DNA of 64,000 bases from Atrichornis clamosus. Taxonomy: Eukaryota > Chordata > Aves > Passeriformes > Menuridae. Shown here one piece after another: positions 33,663-45,543 of the stretch; within the stretch, counting starts at the first letter, position 1, and every line of letters starts with the position of its first letter. A program made the position numbers and the translations under genes. Below the pieces are notes generated by a model. That model was not told where the DNA came from, searched no databases, and saw nothing but the letters and a program-made list of their open reading frames with translations. Location: NCBI GenBank assembly GCA_013400975.1, contig WBMZ01014177.1, positions 124,001-188,000 of the forward strand, written 5' to 3'.

Positions 33663-36600
33663 GGGCAGTTTTGGGTGCACGAGTGCCTTCAGCTCAGAGA
33701 TGCAGGCAATGTCATGCCACCAGCACAGTCTCTTGCACCCTCCAGCAGCCTTACAGGGCCTGCAGAGTGCAGCGGAACCCGTCGTTCAGTAGCGCAGGTC
33801 CGACCTCTAGGCAGGTATTTGTTCAGTCCCGGGCACAGCTGACCTCACCAGAGCGTCCCTAGACTGGTGCCGGGGGTGCCGCGGGGAGCGCCTGTTCACA
33901 CGCGAGAGCACCTCCCCACGTCTCTGCCGAACGCAAGGGTGTGCACGGCAGGAATCACCCCTCCTGCAGAGACAGGGAGCAGCCACGGCTTCACCCGCCA
34001 TAACCAGGGCCCCCTTCTTTTCTGCTACTTGTAAATGCCTCTCAGCCTGCTCCTGCGCAAGAATCGCATCAGGGCTTCGGAAGGCATGAAATGCTGGTAA
34101 CAAGACTTGATAGCAATGAGACAGTCAACAGAATATAAAGCTGTTAGAGCGGGATGGAGGCTCTGGGAAGGGAGATGCGGGAGCCCTGCCCTCTGCCTTT
34201 GTGCTCAATCCAGGGCAAAAAGCGTAGAGACGCCTCCCTGATCTTGTGAAATGCCTGCCAGCGAGCATGTGTAATGTACTGTGAAATTTTTGTGACTTGC
34301 TAGGTTATAAAGCTGGTTATAGGAGAATTTAATAAAAAAAGGAAACAAGTTTATCTCTTTCTGATAATTTCTCTATGACTTTAGGGTCTCATTCTAGCTT
34401 CCTCTCCATGCCTGGAGAGGTGATCCTAATATTCAGCATAAAATGTACAGATTCCCTGAAGGGAACTTGAAAGAAATTCTCTGCTTCAAATTCAAACCTG
34501 ACAGTACATATCACATCAGGGGATCTCTTTTATCAGCAGGATATTCAGAAGGGATGAATGATTTACTCACATAATCTCTTATACCTTTCACTTGCAGAGA
34601 CTAAGATAGAATTTATAGCATTTTTATCATTTGTACCGAAAAGAATGCCTAGTAAAATTTCTCTATGAAATCTGAAACCCTACTCATCGATTTTCTAGCT
34701 GATGAAACTTCAAAGAAACATGTTTTTCTGTGATAGAGTAACAACAGGCCTTTGCCTTGGCTTTGGTGTTTTCTTGTCTTAGAAATCAGATAATTCCTCC
34801 CTAGGGAGACACATTAAATAGATACCTCCTATCTTTTGCATTTGAAAACACTGAGGATGTGCAGTAACCCCCAATAATTTAAGATTGTACCATGTTTTGC
34901 AGAATTATTTTCTCTAATTTCCATTTTTCAATTAGATGCATATTTACAGAAGAAACATAAACAACTAATGCTTTCATTCTGAGTTTTGACCTAAATAATT
35001 AGCCTTGCTTCAGGGTGATGAGGAAGGCAACCTATGTGACAACACTTGCTCAGTATTTCTGCCATGAAATTACTGCATAAAAGTAAACCAAAGTGGGCTG
35101 TGACATTATATTTCTCTTCCTAAAATATTTTTTCTGTCTGATATGTTCTCCCTTTTTCTGATGAAAATATAAGCTGGTTTGAGTCCAGGTTGTTTGTCCT
35201 GCTGTACTGACAGAATGCTATCTTATTTTTTATACTTTTAAGGTAGTTCTTGAATTAAACTGGGGGAAATAAGCCCAGCATGAGAATGCAAAACAGATTA
35301 TCATCTCATTTGCTAACACTGTCATTTTGTTTGCTGTTTGAACCTAGAACTATCAGGTGTTAATTTGGGGTGAGAACTCCTATAAATATGTAATTATGCC
35401 AATAACTGTTTCTTTAATTGAACTTAAGGAGATGTCAGGGGCTGGAGGCAAATGAGCATGACTGCTTTGGTAATCAACACATTGGAAACAACCAGAAGTA
35501 CAAACCAGAGCTACAAAAACAGATTTCAATTTAGCTCTTGGTGAATGTGTGCTCAGCTCTTCAGAAGGGGGTTTCTGGCTCTGAATTAATATCCAGTTGG
35601 TTGTCTGCAAACAGGGATGCAATTCTGGTTAGGACTTCCCAATTGTCACCTCAAGCCACATTTCCATCAAGTGTTCCCGAGGGGCACAGGGATAACTTTA
35701 TGACCCAACCCTCCTTTTCTGCTTTACAGTGCTCCTGCGCAAGCTCCACGTGAGCTGGGCATTTGCTCAGCCAGGATGCTACTGACCTCCACGAGGCAGC
35801 CGTGCTCACCAAGTGCTAAATTATGCTCACACTTACCTAGTGCAAGCCCCAGTACTTCCATGCAATTCAGCAAAATACAGTCCAATTTACACCAGTGTAA
35901 GTGACAACAGGATTTGGCCCTGTGGAGCAAGGTCTGTAAGGCCAGATCCTCCATGGTTATAAGTTAATTTGGCTCGGTTTGCATTTGTAGTGCCAAATTT
36001 ACTTCTTTCCATTTAGTATGTGGCCAAAGGTCAAGTTAAGAAAATATTTCACTGTCATAATTATTCCCATGAAATCCAGAGCAGTTTGTGTTTGGCAGCC
36101 AATGTCATTTCCCATGCCTTAAGAAGCTGGCATTAATTTCCTGACACTGAACAAAGACAGATTCATTTAGACGTTTTCCTGACTACCATTTTCTTCATCG
36201 CTCGTGTTTGAATCCCTGCAATGTGATGTAGTCCTGGAGGAGCCTTCCTGGGCTCTACTATAGCACTAACAATAACCACATCTCCATTTAGTGAGGATTT
36301 GTGCTGGATTTCACTTAGTGGGAGTAAGCCTGGCAACACGGCCTCCCGAGGGCTCTTTGCTCCCTGTATTTTCTCCCCAGGAGCCTGCCCATCCTCATTA
36401 GAGAGCAGAGGCAAGGATCTCACAGGAGGGTGAACTCAGGCCTGTTGCGGTGTCAGTAGCCCTGCAGCTGGGTAACGCCACGAGGTTGTGCAGCCCTTGG
36501 GACCATCTTAGAGCTTCTGATACAGACCCTCCAGCACCTTCGCTCTCCCAGCATCCTGCATATACGGCAGAGCCCAGGGCAGAGCTGCCCGGGGAGAAAC

Positions 36601-39600
36601 ACTCTGCCATTTCTCCCATCTGAAATGAATTCCAGACTGGGAGCAGCCAAGCAGGAGCGCTGATGGCAGCAAGGGCACTGGGATGGGATAAAGTCTGTAA
36701 GGGCTGCAGGGGAGACAGGGTGTGCTTCTGTGCCTCCAAGGGTCCGAGTCCTGGCTCTGCCTGCAAACGCAGTTACAACCAGCCACCTGCTTTCTGTTTC
36801 ACAGAAATATTTCAGTCCATGACATGTAGCTAATATCCTCAGCTGATGTTGGCTTGCCTGCCTCCCCTGAAGCAATGAATATTTATACTAGCTAAGTACC
36901 AGCATACATTTCATATCCTTCTGATTATTGCTTACAGCTATTTCTGTTTCTTTTCCCATAGTACTCAGAAGGCTGAATACTTTTTTCATGCAGCATGTTT
37001 TTACCATAATTTTTTCCCTGTAGGTTTCTTCGTATTTACACATCTTGAGTTCCCATCACAACTTTGCACTGATTTAAACTGGGCAGTGGCAAAATTACCT
37101 AACGTGCATTTGCCCCACCCTGATACACAAAAAAACCCACATCAACCCTCCCTGCTTCCTGAAAAAAAAAAAAAATTCAAGCCAGATAATTCTGCACACC
37201 CATGGCAGCAACAAAGGCATAGAAACAGCAGGGTGAACCCTCCCACACCCTGACCAGTGCTGCAGGATTTCAGTAAAATTTCCCATTTCTCAGGATATTA
37301 AGTTTGACTGCAAGGAAATCTAGACATCATGTAATCTCACTCCAGCTTTGGAGCTAATAAAGACACATAAAACATGCCACAGCCTGGAAGCTTGCTCAGA
37401 GGTGCGTGTTTGGGTTTTGAAATGAGAATAAGTACAGCATGGGTGTGACAGGACAAAAAGCAAAGGAGGAAGACTAAAATACAGATATCATAAGGAGACA
37501 CAGCCTGTTGGAAAAATGCAAACTTTCATAAGCAGGGAAGGCCAAATGCAACTCAGGTTTAGATCACACAGTTGCCATACTAACACTGAGCCACTGCTGC
37601 ACAAGGGCTCCCCTGCATTCCTTTGGCCCCCAGCAGGGATCACCCATGGCCAGGGATACGCACAGGAGTGACCTGAGTGGGGGGATGGCCCCCAGTGCAG
37701 GGGGCAGCAGCTCTTCTCCCACCCCCAGGGATAGGGAAGTGGGACTTGAACCATGCAGGCACTGAGGCTGGGTTCCTAGCACTGAAGTGGCTTTTGAGGA
37801 TCATCACACCCCCTCTGCCATTCCCGTCTCTATCCCAAGGACAGGGGTGAAGCAACTGTGGATGAAGCAACAGAGCCCTGGGGCTGAGATCTGCATGGCA
37901 CCTGAGCCTCACTGTTTCAGCAAGAGGTTCCTGAATATTTTTGGGAATCTGAGCCTTAGGATACGGCATGCTGAGACACCACCTGAAAGCGCATACCTGC
38001 GCTGGGTCTACTCAGCTGCTGTTGCGAGGTTGCTCATCCCTGTGTAGAGCAAGGACCTGGCCAGGCTACAGCTTCTGGGCCCAGACAGCAGCATCCCGAT
38101 GCCTGCTGAGCAGACCTTCACCTCCTGCTTTGGGCCTTGGGAATGGGATGCTGAGCTTACTGGGCTGTTAACAATACATTTTAAACAGCTTGGTTTATTG
38201 TCCATCTTAAACCCTCTCCAATCCAGGTTTGAAAATAGGTGTTGTCATGTAACACAAATGGGGATTTTTTTTTTTTATTCTCATACCTATTCTGCTGTTA
38301 CATCAATGCTAAAGCCAATCTCCACATCCATAAGCATGATTTTGTGGCAGCAAAACACTGAGGTGAAATGCACAGGTATGAGGAGTGGAAGCGTGGTTTG
38401 CATCACACAGCCTAAGATCATTACACACAAGGAGAGCACTTCATTACATGCTCAGGAAGTATGAGATGGTCTCGTCACAGCCTAGGTGGACATCTGAATC
38501 TGAGATGGGACTGTATGTGAGACAACACTCCCTGGGCATGGGCTGGTGGGACAGACAGAGGGTTGAGAGGAGACTAAGCTGAGCAAGCCAGCAGGACAAA
38601 GTCCAGAGCATGGTACAGCCATTCTGGGTGGACACTGCAGTGCTGGGATTTCTCTTGATTTTGGCACTGCTTGTACAACTTGTCACGTTAGGACAGCCTC
38701 CCACACATATCTGGTCTCTGCAACCTTTTATTTGCTTTTGAGGATTTATATCCTTAATTGGTATAGCTTTCATCATGGGGCAGTGGACACCCATCTCAAT
38801 TTTTATAGGGCTGCTACAGCAGAAGCTGACAGAGGTGTTGAGAAACCCCATGATTTCAAAAGAGTTTTGCAAGTTTCATACCTCAGGTTAGATTTTACAT
38901 TTTCTATGCTCATTTACAGTAAATAAATTTGTTATCCCTTGCCTCACTCTTTTTTGTGATGTGCCTTTTGAAACTGCACCCCGGTATTTGGTCACTGATA
39001 GGAGGTTCTTGTGTTCCTCCTCTCCAGGAGGAAATTCCCAGCTGGACACAGGCAACGATATGCTGGTTTAGATAAGAAAAATGAGTACAGAGTGTATAAT
39101 TCAGCTCTGAATCATGATGTCTTACGGATTTAGTGAGGAAATCTAATTGACACATATGAGTGTTCAGGAGTTTAAAACATGTGGTGGGGGCTGTCTGGTG
39201 ATTTTGCAAAGCTGCTGGCAGGAGCCAGGGTGAGGGAAATCCCCCTGGTGATTTGTAGTTTTGAAGAAGGAGGACCAGAGCTGCTGAACTGCCAGGAATT
39301 TGATTTCTGGCCACAGCTGTTTATTCCATCTAGTACTGTTCCCTCTCACAAGGCAAACCCACACCTTCTGAAGAGGCTATAACACGCACTGCTTATTTTT
39401 ACCACATTACAGAAACGTCTGACTTGGCTGTCCCCCTGTATTTTTAATGCTTGCCAGTTCTAACACCTCAGATATAAAACTTGCAGATCATCCTCTGCCA
39501 AGCTTTTGGTTTTCAGTTTGATTTTTCCCTAGCAATGGGACATGCCCCAAAATATTTCTGAAGAGAGCAACTCTCATCTTAACAAACAAGAAGTCCTTGG

Positions 39601-40879
39601 CTCTGTATGATATATGCCCTAGTTAAAGTAAACAATAACATTGGTATTTTCCTGTAGGCTGCATCAGAGCACTGGTCAACCATTCAGTAAGTAGCCCATA
39701 TTTCTTACTGCAATTTATGGCCTTGAGATGGACAGGAGCTAATGCAAATGTCCTGAGCTTTTGTGAGGGATTGTGCGGGGCACATAATGGCTTTGTAGTT
39801 ACAAATGCTGAGCAGATACACAGTTCACTGATCTGTTAAGCACTTTTGAGATCATGCAGTGTGTAAAAAAATACTATGTACTTGTAAATGTCAAGAGGAG
39901 TTACTGATATTTATAGAAAAGAAACTGTTTTACTATTTCCAGTTCTGTGGAGCAAATATGCTGTATACTTTAGGGTTCAGCTCCGTTGGCTCCATAGTTT
40001 CCGCGTGGATCGGATTTTTAAGGTCATAAATTGATTGAGGTGACCCCAGCAATCCAGCCCTATGCCTGGGTCATTTAAAGCCCAAGGAAAGGCAAGTGAC
40101 ATTTAACTGTGGGAAAACAAGCAAAGCAAAGGGAATTGGAGATTTGTAATATGACAATAAAAACAAGGCATGTACATTTCATCGACTGGATTTCATAAAG
40201 AGCTTGATTTTGTAAGCTCTCTTTTGCAAAATATGCCTGGGCGTATGAATTTATATGTTAGCACAGAATGCCGAAGAACTTGCTAACAGGACTTGCCAAA
40301 CACAGAATCAAGTCAAGCAAGAAAAGAAAGGATCAAGTCTGACAATAAACACACATTCTGGAAATTACAACTCTAGTTTAATGCACCACATGGAAGGCTT
40401 TGCATTTTAATTTATCGGTTTCTTTTTAATTGACCAGATTAATTATTTCCACCTTGCCATTTGGCAGGTAGGTCACTGTTCTTTTTCACAGCATTAATGA
40501 ACTAATTCCATTTTTCCCCTTGTAATTAAGAGTGCTAGTTACAAAGATCACGTTTATAAATTGGCTTGGTGCACAATAAAATTTACTCTTTATTAAAGAA
40601 AATATAACATAATTTCCCATGTCAAAAGAGATTTCTTTATATTTCTCCACCAGCAAAAACATGACTAGAAAAAAATCCCCTCAACCCTGTACTTTTCAAT
40701 CAGTAATAAAAATGGGTAAAATAAGATTACCAGCGAAACCTCCTAAACATCCCCAAGTCTCCCTTGGGCACACCACGCTCGGGTAGGAATGTGAAAGAAC
40801 TGAAGGCTCACATCATCAATGTTTCATGCCCTAACCAGGGGCTCCCAGGATGAGGTCAGAAAGCAGGACTGGGCAGCAC

Positions 40880-41035
40880 CCCGCTGTGTCAGCTGAGGCT
40901 GTTAGCTGCCCGTTATCCCGGCTGCTCGCTTCACGAGAGGCTGGAGGAACATCGGCACCGCTCACTGCGACCACTGCAAGTCAGACTCACCGGGGGGGCT
41001 GATCTGGGGGCTGCCGCGCCGCCACGAGCTCATCT
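40880..41035 (-). other. CpG-bearing pocket with possible first-exon signals
   Basis: This short CpG-bearing block is set in AT-rich DNA. On the minus strand an ATG at 41033-41031 (A at -3) opens a 43-nt frame that reaches a strong gtgagt donor whose exon edge is at 40991. The short peptide begins MSSWRRGSPQISPP and is not recognised. It could be a small coding first exon or chance. Confidence 0.2.
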
Positions 41036-44000
41036 TGATTCTTTACTGTCTCAGATTGCTGTGCTTTTCCTGTCTTTAAGTGCCATAACGCAGTGAGCTT
41101 ACCTCATGGAACCCAGTTCGGGTAGAGGCTGGATCTCACTGGTTGTCCTGGCTAAAAGTACACTGTATAAGGTAGGAGAACTGGAATTGAAATGGAAGGA
41201 AGAGGAAGAAGCAGAGGGCTTTGTACAGGAGTAGGGTTGGACAGATACTGCAAACAATTGCCTGATAACATTATTTTGTGTTTCGAATGAATGCACTACA
41301 GTCAGGCTGAAGGCTGTCTTCTGCACTGATACTGGGCCCTTCTGAGTAGCAAATTCAGCTGTCTAAAACACACCTAGAAATTGCACTTGAGAGTCAAGTC
41401 CACAGGTAAACATCACATCAACACCTTCTACCACCATTCTGACTTCTTCTCATGCATGTGCTGGCACTGAACATACCTGTATTTGTCCAGTCAGAGACTG
41501 GACAAAAACCCAACTGTCTTTTTTAAAGAAGTATATGATCTAGCTGCAAGGTAAAAAAATATATTTGATACATTAATTTGTTTCAGAAATGGGCCTACCT
41601 GTGAATTCTTGTGCATCTGAGAAAACATGATTATTTTCTTATCTAATGCCTTGCCTTTCTCTAGTGCTCAGGGTAGCTATCACTGTGCTTGAAGAGGGGG
41701 TGCAGAGTGAAGGAAAATTGCAAGGGTGGCAGAGAAAAGAGAAGGGAAACCAAAGGGATAGGATAAGGTCAGGGGGTGCCAAAGAGTGTTAGAAATTAAG
41801 GTACTAGTGCTGGCCTGGGAAAATAAGTATCCCAGTCTCCAAAATTACAGTTGCCCAAAGACAAATGTGTCTGACAGCCCTCATCCCTTTCTGCTCTGGC
41901 GTGTGCATCTGAAAACCAGCTGTTACAAAACATGGTTTTCTCTCTACAGATTGTATATTTTTCCCCCCCACAAAGAAAAAGGTAAATATTTAAACCTTCA
42001 AAACAGCCTTAGGACTCATTCTCTGTGCATCTGGGAGACTGAGATTAATTCAACAAGATTGTGACTAAAAATACAACAACTGGTATTTCTAATTCCATTT
42101 CTCAGTGGAAAGCTTCTAGTAACAGCTAATAACTAAGTCATACTAATCAACTCAGTGACAAAACCTCTAAAGTATGTAATATAACACAGTTTCTGATTTT
42201 TTTTTAATCGAACCTACATGTTGCAATCTCCTACTCTACAGTAATAAAACTTTATAGTCTTCTCTTTTGTCTACTGAGATTTCAGGTGTTTAACCACTGA
42301 CTTCCACCCAAACAAAGTCTGAACAATAATGCTATCCATGTGCTGCAATAAATGAGCATTTCAGCGTGGCTGGCAGTGACAGCTTTTACATCCACAGGCA
42401 GGCAGAGCAGTCTGAATTCTGCCCTCAGCCCGTGTCACTTCACTGCGATGCTCATGGCTGTCAGAGGAACTACTGATTGCCTCAGTGCAGCTGAGGAAAG
42501 AGTTTGACCCAGTTTGTATATATTTATGGAAGGAAGCTGGAGGACAGCATCTGTTCTTGTTTGGAGTACAGCAGGAATTCCAGCATTGCTGAAGGAAAGC
42601 ATGCAGGCTGTGACTGCAACCAGCAGTGCCGTTGCTATGGCACGCCATCCTCAGGATGTTCTTAAAATGCCTGGAAGTCTGGTACCTTGCCCACTGGGGG
42701 ATCAAGACATGCTAAAGTATTTACATTAAATGACTTTTCAATTCAACTTCGACCCAGAGGCACCTCTGGAGAGATGGGGTGAAGAAGGAGGGACAGCCTA
42801 TGGGAATCTGAAACAATTAAAGCTGTGCTCTCCTAGCGCACTGCTGCCCATGAACTGCCTCCTATCATGTTGAAGCCTGGAAAGTTTGGTAATAAAAACA
42901 CAGCGGTTCAATTAAATAAACTCTTCAGGCATAGGAATGTAACAAAACTAGAGTCACCTAAACTCATTAGTAGTCCAGACTGGCTGTAGCTTTGCTGCAA
43001 TGACAGAGTCATTACAAAAAACTATAATTTTTTTTCTATGTCTTATCTTGCAAGAATGGTCAAGGCATCCTTCTAGTAAACACAGTCCCATTGTCCATGG
43101 GGAAATTGTCACTTGCTCAAGTCCCTTCTCCTTCTCTGGATTCCCTTTGGGTAGTAATGGAGAACAGTCACAGCACTCTGTGCCATTATGCATTATTGCA
43201 GCCCCTGCTAGCACAGATCCAGTCAAAGGCCTAGCAGTACTTTCAATCAAATGACTTGTTCGAGAGTTTGGAACCTGATTATAAAAATTTGTTTAAGGCT
43301 AAAACTTTGTGCTCTGGCAAAAAAAAGTAAAATAAGAATTAAAAATAGAGGTAGATATCTTCAAGGTAACAATGCAAAGAGAAGGAAAACAGAGCCAAGC
43401 AGGAATTGCACAATTTGGATTCAGGTCTGCAAAGCTCAGACATCTATTTTCTTCATTCAGTCCTTGATAAGAAAGACTTGAACTCTAGAAAAGAACTGCC
43501 TTAAAACCTGAGAAATATTGAAATCATGAAACCTTTGTTTAGATTTTACCACCACACTCCCAAGTTTACAAAATTTCCTGAATTGCCTGTAGTTATGCCA
43601 CTAAAATTTCAGACTAGCTTGTCCTTTTCCACCAAGAGTCTCTTGGCATTTTGAGGAGGAGCTGTCACAGTGTCCTCCTTCCACCATGTTACGTTTGCAC
43701 GTCCTACCTCCAAGTATCAGTTCTTACTATTCACTAAACACCAGAAACGTGCAAAATGAGGTCTTGAAGGGATCAGAATAAAACTCTTCCATGTGGATGC
43801 ACATACTCCAGTGTTTTTCCCACTCCGTTAGAGCCTGATGATTTCTCTGACACCAGTGAGGCTCAGGCAAAGCACACAGCACACCACCACCACAGACTCG
43901 GGCAACCCCACCTGAACTCTTACACACCTTCACGACTGAGCCAGTCTTGGACAACTACAGAATCCACCCACAGCTTTTCCCTCCAGAATATTTTCTCCTG

Positions 44001-45418
44001 ACTCCAGTTATTCACTCCTCAGGTGTCACCACTCTCTTTTCATTCCTGAGTTGTGGTCAGGTGGAGTCACCAAGCCTGGTGACAAAACAGAAATGCCTAC
44101 TGCAGAGCAGTAAGGCAGGTTTCCCTGGGTGTCCCAAACATCAGTGATTCTTCATGCTGCTGGTTTATGTGATTGGAAACAGCCTCTGCTGCACCAAGCT
44201 CACCAAGGGATGCATGTAAAGGGAGAAGGGACAGTGCACAAGGCACCTGCTGAGAAAATGCCTCTCTTGATCCCAGTAGCCTTCATGCCTTGGGCAGCCA
44301 GGACCCAGAGGGGCAGCTGCCAGGGGGTGTCCAGGGTCAGTATGGACTGAGGAGGGTGTTAGCATAGCATCTTTGCAGGGTAATACCAAACTCTGCAAAA
44401 TCATTTCAGGAAGTTACTGGCACAAATTTCCAGATGCCCAGTTATTTTGATTTAGAGGTAGTTTATTTCAGTGCAATGCCAATCCAGAGGAAAAAATAAA
44501 TTGAGGTATAAGAGTAATACAAAAGGAGATTTAAAATATGCACTTGGCTTTTCCCTGGAGCATAATCACTTACACTCTAGTAATTTGAAAAATTTAAAAG
44601 CACCAATGGAAAATAAAAACAAGCCAGTGCACATCACATTTCTGTTCTTTCCAAATCTCCTGATCTCAATTAGTCTGCCTGCAAAACTATGGAGACCTCT
44701 TATGATTTTATTAACCAGAGCCATCCTCACACGTGACTTGCTGTGCTCCATAAAAGCACACTATGGTCTGGGTGTGCAGATAGTGGCAGGATCCCTGCAG
44801 ACAGACCTGAAGTCACTCCTGCCAGCTCAGAATTTTTCATAGAATTTCCTATTCCAAGACTTTCCAGTTCTCCTCAGACCAACAAACTGCAGCTCTTACA
44901 GAGGAATAAGGATTTTAGCTAAACAGGTTTTGTTCTGCTTCCAAAAACATCAGGCAATCCCACACCTTTTCATCCATCCTGCAGTAGCATGAAACCAAAC
45001 CCAGCTCTGTCTGAGGAGTCAGGCAGGAAGCACTGAACTACTTCAAGTCCCACACCAGGTGCTGAGGCTGAGGATCTGTTTGTGCCTTCCATCAAGGCTG
45101 ACCGAAAACTCCCTCCTTTCCCCCCAGCCCCCCAGGGCAGTTTTCCACCGAATTCATTATTCCAAGCACTGGGCCAGGCTGGAGCAGAGGGAAGAGGTAG
45201 CCAGGAGGAGGTCAGGGAGCACCTGGTCCTTGTGGCTAAGGCCACGCTGTAACTCAGCATCCCAGGGAGGAGCTCATCACATCAACAAGCACCACAGAAG
45301 AGAAAATTTGTGCTTCAGAGCAGTAGATACTAAAAAGACTTTAAACCAAGGAAATTGAAAGCTTTAGACTCAGCATGGAAGCTATTTAAGATGCTTGAAT
45401 GTAATCACGGAGAGCACA

Positions 45419-45543
45419 AAAAAAAAAAAAGGTGTGCTTTGCGGGGAGGAGGCAGGAAAGTATGGGGGAAAGCAATAAAATGGTTAAATTACAAGATATT
45501 GTACAAGCCAAACAGGTGCCTTTCAGAAAAAAAAAAAAAAAAA
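45419..45543 (+). repeat. Two poly(A) tracts
   Basis: A 12-base A run starts at 45419 and a 17-base A run occupies 45527-45543. AATAAA lies about 50 bases before the second. They are simple A-tracts; a retrocopy tail is possible but unsupported by any upstream coding similarity. Confidence 0.85.

Larger units (their letters stand above)
33140..33900. promoter_or_regulatory. Orphan CpG island
   Basis: Dense G+C and CpG, strongest at 33200-33450, with a weaker shoulder to about 33900. It is 6.5 kb past TTC30 and not attached to any recognised exon. Long open frames on both strands here are expected from GC content and match no known family. A CpG island of this strength in a bird or reptile usually marks a promoter, so an unannotated transcript, possibly a lncRNA, may start here. 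Confidence 0.6.

Noticed and set aside
33065..33842. 164-codon minus and 204-codon plus ORFs in the orphan CpG island
   Set aside because: Both are Arg/Pro/Ala-rich and fully explained by high GC. Neither resembles a known protein.
42631..42644. Third X-box-like word (gttgctatggcacg)
   Set aside because: The second half-site has two mismatches and the first has one against GTNRCC/RGYAAC, with no CpG or CCAAT context.
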